Shown here: positions 61,559-64,000 of the stretch, one piece after another
How positions within the stretch are numbered: position 1 is the stretch's first letter
Layout of the letters: every line of letters starts with the position of its first letter
From: Gordonia sihwensis NBRC 108236
Lineage (GTDB): Bacteria > Actinomycetota > Actinomycetes > Mycobacteriales > Mycobacteriaceae
Length of the DNA: 64,000 bases
NCBI RefSeq assembly: GCF_000333035.1
Contig: NZ_BANU01000028.1
Coordinates: 20,686-84,685, forward strand
Reading direction: 5' to 3'
Made by a program: the position numbers and the translations under genes
The notes under the pieces: model-generated
Database searches by the model: none
Told to the model about the DNA's origin: nothing
The model's input: the letters and a program-made list of their open reading frames with translations, nothing else

Positions 61559-63040
61559 ATGACGCACTACTCACTCTTCATTGACGGCAAGTCTGTCGAT
61601 ACCGACGAAACCTATGACGTGGTCAGCCCGGGTGATGGCACGGTGATTGCCACGCTAGCCAAGGGAGGAACCGCGGAGGTCGACGCTGCGGTCGAAGCCG
61701 CCGCAGCGGCTTTCGCCAGCAGCGGCTGGCGCGAAACTCCGATGCATGAGCGGGCGGCGGTAATCGACCGCGCAGCGGATGCGATCGAAGCCCGCGCCGA
61801 AGAAATCAGTTTGCTCGCCTCGCGAGAGAACGGCACACCGGTCAGGCTCGCTCAAGGTCTCTCTGTCGGCTTCCCAGTCATGCATATCCGCTACTTTGCC
61901 GACCTGGCGCGACGACACGTCACCGATCAGCCGACCATGGTAAGCGGCAGCGTAGTCGGCATCATTCGTCGTGAACCGATTGGCGTCGTCGCAGGAATCG
62001 TTCCGTGGAACTTTCCACTGCTCCTCACGGTGTGGAAGTCGATCCCGGCAATCGCAGCGGGCAACTCTGTCGTGCTCAAGGCCGACGAGAAGACGCCGTC
62101 AACGGCTCTCATCTTGGCCGAGGTGCTCAAGGCTGCGGGATTGCCCGATGGCGTATTCAATGTCATCACTGGTGATGGAGCCGAAGTCGGTGGGCATCTT
62201 ACCAAGCACCCAAAGGTCCGGAAGGTCTCATTCACGGGGTCCACTGCCACTGGACGGACGGTCATGGCGAACGCTGCAGAGCGTGTCAAGAAGGTCACCA
62301 TGGAACTCGGCGGAAAGGGAGCAAACATCGTGCTCCCCGACGCCGACCTCGACCTGGCGGTAGACGGATCACTCTGGGCCTTCTTGGTCCACGCCGGCCA
62401 AGCATGTGAATCCGGCACCCGGTTGTTCGTCCACCGAACCATCTATCGCGAGTTCGTTGATCGCCTTGTCCAGCGCGCATCGCAGCTCACTATCGGTGAT
62501 CCCACAGATATGAGCACCGACATCGGACCCTTGATGAACCGAGCTCAGCGGGAACGCGTGGAAGGGTTCATTGACAGCGGTAAGAAGGATGGGGCAACCG
62601 TCGCATTCCAGGCCGAACTTCCTGCTGACCTGAACAGGGAAGGCATGTGGGTTCCTCCGACAATCTTCACCGACGTCACACCTGACATGAAGATCACTAC
62701 GGAGGAGATTTTCGGCCCTGTGGTCTCAGTGATGGCATACGACGATATCGATGCCGTCGTGGCAGAGGCCAACACCAGTGAGTACGGACTCTCGGCCGGC
62801 GTTTGGACCACCGACTATACGGTCGCAATGGACCTAGCGCATCGACTTGAGGCTGGCACCGTATGGATCAATGACTGGCACGCCCTGTCAGGCCAACTGC
62901 CGTTCGGAGGTGTGAAGCAGAGCGGATTCGGCCGTGAGATGGGCCCGAATGCCATCAACGAGTACACCAATGAGAAGTCGATTGCAATTGACTACTCGGG
63001 CCGCGATGCCCGCGCGGCGTGGGGACTTACTATCCCGTAA
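61559..63040 (+). CDS. NAD(P)-dependent aldehyde dehydrogenase
   Basis: A 493-residue aldehyde dehydrogenase with PWNFPLLLTVWKSIPAIAAG, the glutamate in MELGGKGANI and the nucleophile in HAGQACESGTRLF. It should oxidise the aldehyde made by the adjacent alcohol dehydrogenase. ATG 61559 is the start. Lower-GC codon use than the flanking core, like its partner; both lie between two transposon genes. Substrate chain length is unknown. Confidence 0.9.
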   Translation: MTHYSLFIDGKSVDTDETYDVVSPGDGTVIATLAKGGTAEVDAAVEAAAAAFASSGWRETPMHERAAVIDRAADAIEARAEEISLLASRENGTPVRLAQGLSVGFPVMHIRYFADLARRHVTDQPTMVSGSVVGIIRREPIGVVAGIVPWNFPLLLTVWKSIPAIAAGNSVVLKADEKTPSTALILAEVLKAAGLPDGVFNVITGDGAEVGGHLTKHPKVRKVSFTGSTATGRTVMANAAERVKKVTMELGGKGANIVLPDADLDLAVDGSLWAFLVHAGQACESGTRLFVHRTIYREFVDRLVQRASQLTIGDPTDMSTDIGPLMNRAQRERVEGFIDSGKKDGATVAFQAELPADLNREGMWVPPTIFTDVTPDMKITTEEIFGPVVSVMAYDDIDAVVAEANTSEYGLSAGVWTTDYTVAMDLAHRLEAGTVWINDWHALSGQLPFGGVKQSGFGREMGPNAINEYTNEKSIAIDYSGRDARAAWGLTIP

Positions 63041-63068
63041 GAAGAATTGTTCGGAATTCTGACCCACT

Positions 63069-63109
63069 GAGAGTGCCTCGCAACGAAAACTTCGTTGCGA
63101 GGCACTCTC
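63069..63109. terminator. hairpin terminator after the aldehyde dehydrogenase
   Basis: Perfect 19-bp stem: 63069-63087 pairs with 63091-63109, loop AAC. It lies 29 bp after the stop. No T run follows. Probably bidirectional, insulating the ISL3-type gene on the other strand. Confidence 0.8.
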
Positions 63110-63158
63110 GATCCGTCTCGCCCCGGCGGACCCCTCCAGTTAACCGGCCCTTCCGGAA

Positions 63159-64000
63159 TCAGAGTGCATTGATCCGGTCCTGAAGCTGACCGGAGTGGAT
63201 CAGTGACCGCAAGATGTAGTGGTTGAGGTTTCGGAAGCCCAGGGCGATTCCGCGCAGGTGCTCGAGGCGACCGTTGATGGCCTCGACCGGGCCGTTGGAA
63301 GCCCGGGTGTCGAAGTATGCCAGGATCTCGCGGTGGCGCTTCCAGAGAGAGCGTCCGAGCTGCGCGAGCTCCGGGAGTTCCTTGGGTACGCCGGACCGGA
63401 TCGAGCGCAGGAGTTTGTACATCGCAATCTTGCCCTCCCGTCTGCCCGAGGCCTCGTATGCAGTGATGAGTCGCTGGTAAACGCCATAGGTGACCTCCAC
63501 CGCCGCGTGCGCATCGTGGGCGGTGAACGCCTTGAACAGGCGGACCTTCTGTTTGTCGGTCAGCAGTTCGACCCGAGTGCGCAGGGTCCGGCGGATCCCG
63601 TAAAGGGGATCGCCGGTGCGGCCGCGGTGCCCCGTGGTGGCCTGCTGGATGCGTTGGCGGCACACGGTGAGCTTGTCGGCGGCAAGCTGCACGACGTGAA
63701 ATGGATCCATCACCGTCCGAGCAGCGGGCACGGTTTTGGCGGCGGCGGCGTGGTAGCCGGCGAATCCGTCCATCGTGACAACCTTGACTCGGTCACGGAA
63801 CACCTGGTCGCGGGCATCGAGCCACTCGGTGAGCACCTTCGCCGAGCGCCCGGGGACCATGTCCAGCAGGCGCGACGGGCCGGTGCCGTCCACCACCGGG
63901 GTCAGGTCGACCAGGACGGTGACGAACGAAGACGAACCGTCGCCGCGGACGTGTTTCCGCTTGTGCTAATCGACCCCGAGAACGCGGACGCCGTCGAAGT
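63159..64000 (-). pseudogene. ISL3-family transposase, interrupted by an in-frame TAG and cut by the window edge
   Basis: Minus-strand ISL3-type transposase. From the right edge the frame reads FDGVRVLGVD, then TAG (63966-63968), then HKRKHVRGDGSSSFVTVLVD and VVDGTGPSRLLDMVPGRSAK. The rest is intact to the stop at 63159, including TMDGFAGYHAAAAKTVPAAR and the C-terminal KRHREILAYFDTRASNGPVE acid. The family motif at the first acid is GVDEH, so GAG has become TAG directly after the catalytic aspartate. Sequence GGCCCTTCCGGAATCAG at 63146-63162 fits an ISL3 end. The 5' part lies outside the window. Confidence 0.8.

Overview
The window is high-GC actinobacterial DNA. An Ag85/mycolyltransferase-like secreted esterase, an F420/Ddn-type reductase, a PPOX F420 protein, a mycothiol-type DinB domain, an NDMA-dependent alcohol dehydrogenase and the order tRNA-Arg / tRNA-Ser / aromatic aminotransferase all point to a mycolic-acid-containing member of the Mycobacteriales. 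Gordonia or a close relative is the best guess, but no rRNA or marker gene settles it. Gene calls come from the reading frames plus start-codon and ribosome-binding-site inspection. Family names come from motif recognition, not from searches.

Layout. (1) 1-12.8 kb is an aromatic-catabolism block. catB and catR run leftwards, divergent from benA, benB and a very unusual benC-FCD-benD fusion, followed by a large LuxR/LAL-type activator (BenR-like). Next come pcaD and pcaF (beta-ketoadipate branch) with a divergent LysR regulator. catA, catC and pcaIJ are not in the window. benB carries an apparent one-base insertion near its 3' end. (2) 12.8-21.6 kb is core-like: tRNA-Arg, tRNA-Ser, an aromatic aminotransferase, an Ag85-like esterase, and a leftward ABC-2 transporter / histidine kinase / response regulator / acyltransferase run. 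(3) 21.8-42.4 kb is a series of small metabolic and regulatory units: GAF regulator + aldehyde dehydrogenase + DUF779; YeiH-type transporter; TetR with a perfect 31-bp palindrome in front of an MpaB/Lcp-type oxygenase; LysR, methyltransferase and FUSC membrane protein; Ser/Thr kinase; isochorismatase-DinB fusion; HxlR and thioesterase; a glutaryl-CoA dehydrogenase + CoA-transferase pair facing a LacI regulator; two START-like proteins.

(4) 42.7-54.3 kb is a redox/detoxification region. A superoxide dismutase overlaps an orphan class Ib ribonucleotide reductase NrdF by 4 bp. After it comes a set of oxidoreductases, hydrolases and a DJ-1 protein around a TetR regulator. Four copies of a 19-bp pseudo-palindrome (ATGTAAgCA-type) lie in front of members of this set, including between the TetR gene and the DJ-1 gene. 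I read this as a local TetR regulon. (5) 54.3-64 kb is a mosaic of mobile DNA. A 1006-bp IS5-type element with CTAG target duplications splits a gene, two lower-GC orphan genes follow, then an IS1380-type element, an NDMA-alcohol dehydrogenase + aldehyde dehydrogenase pair with lower-GC codon use, and an ISL3-type transposase with an in-frame stop at its first catalytic motif, cut by the window edge.

How it works together. Benzoate would be dihydroxylated (BenABC) and rearomatised to catechol (BenD). After ring cleavage outside the window, CatB makes muconolactone, PcaD hydrolyses the enol-lactone and PcaF thiolyses beta-ketoadipyl-CoA. The points most worth follow-up are the BenC-FCD-BenD fusion, the sod-nrdF coupling and the four-site TetR regulon.
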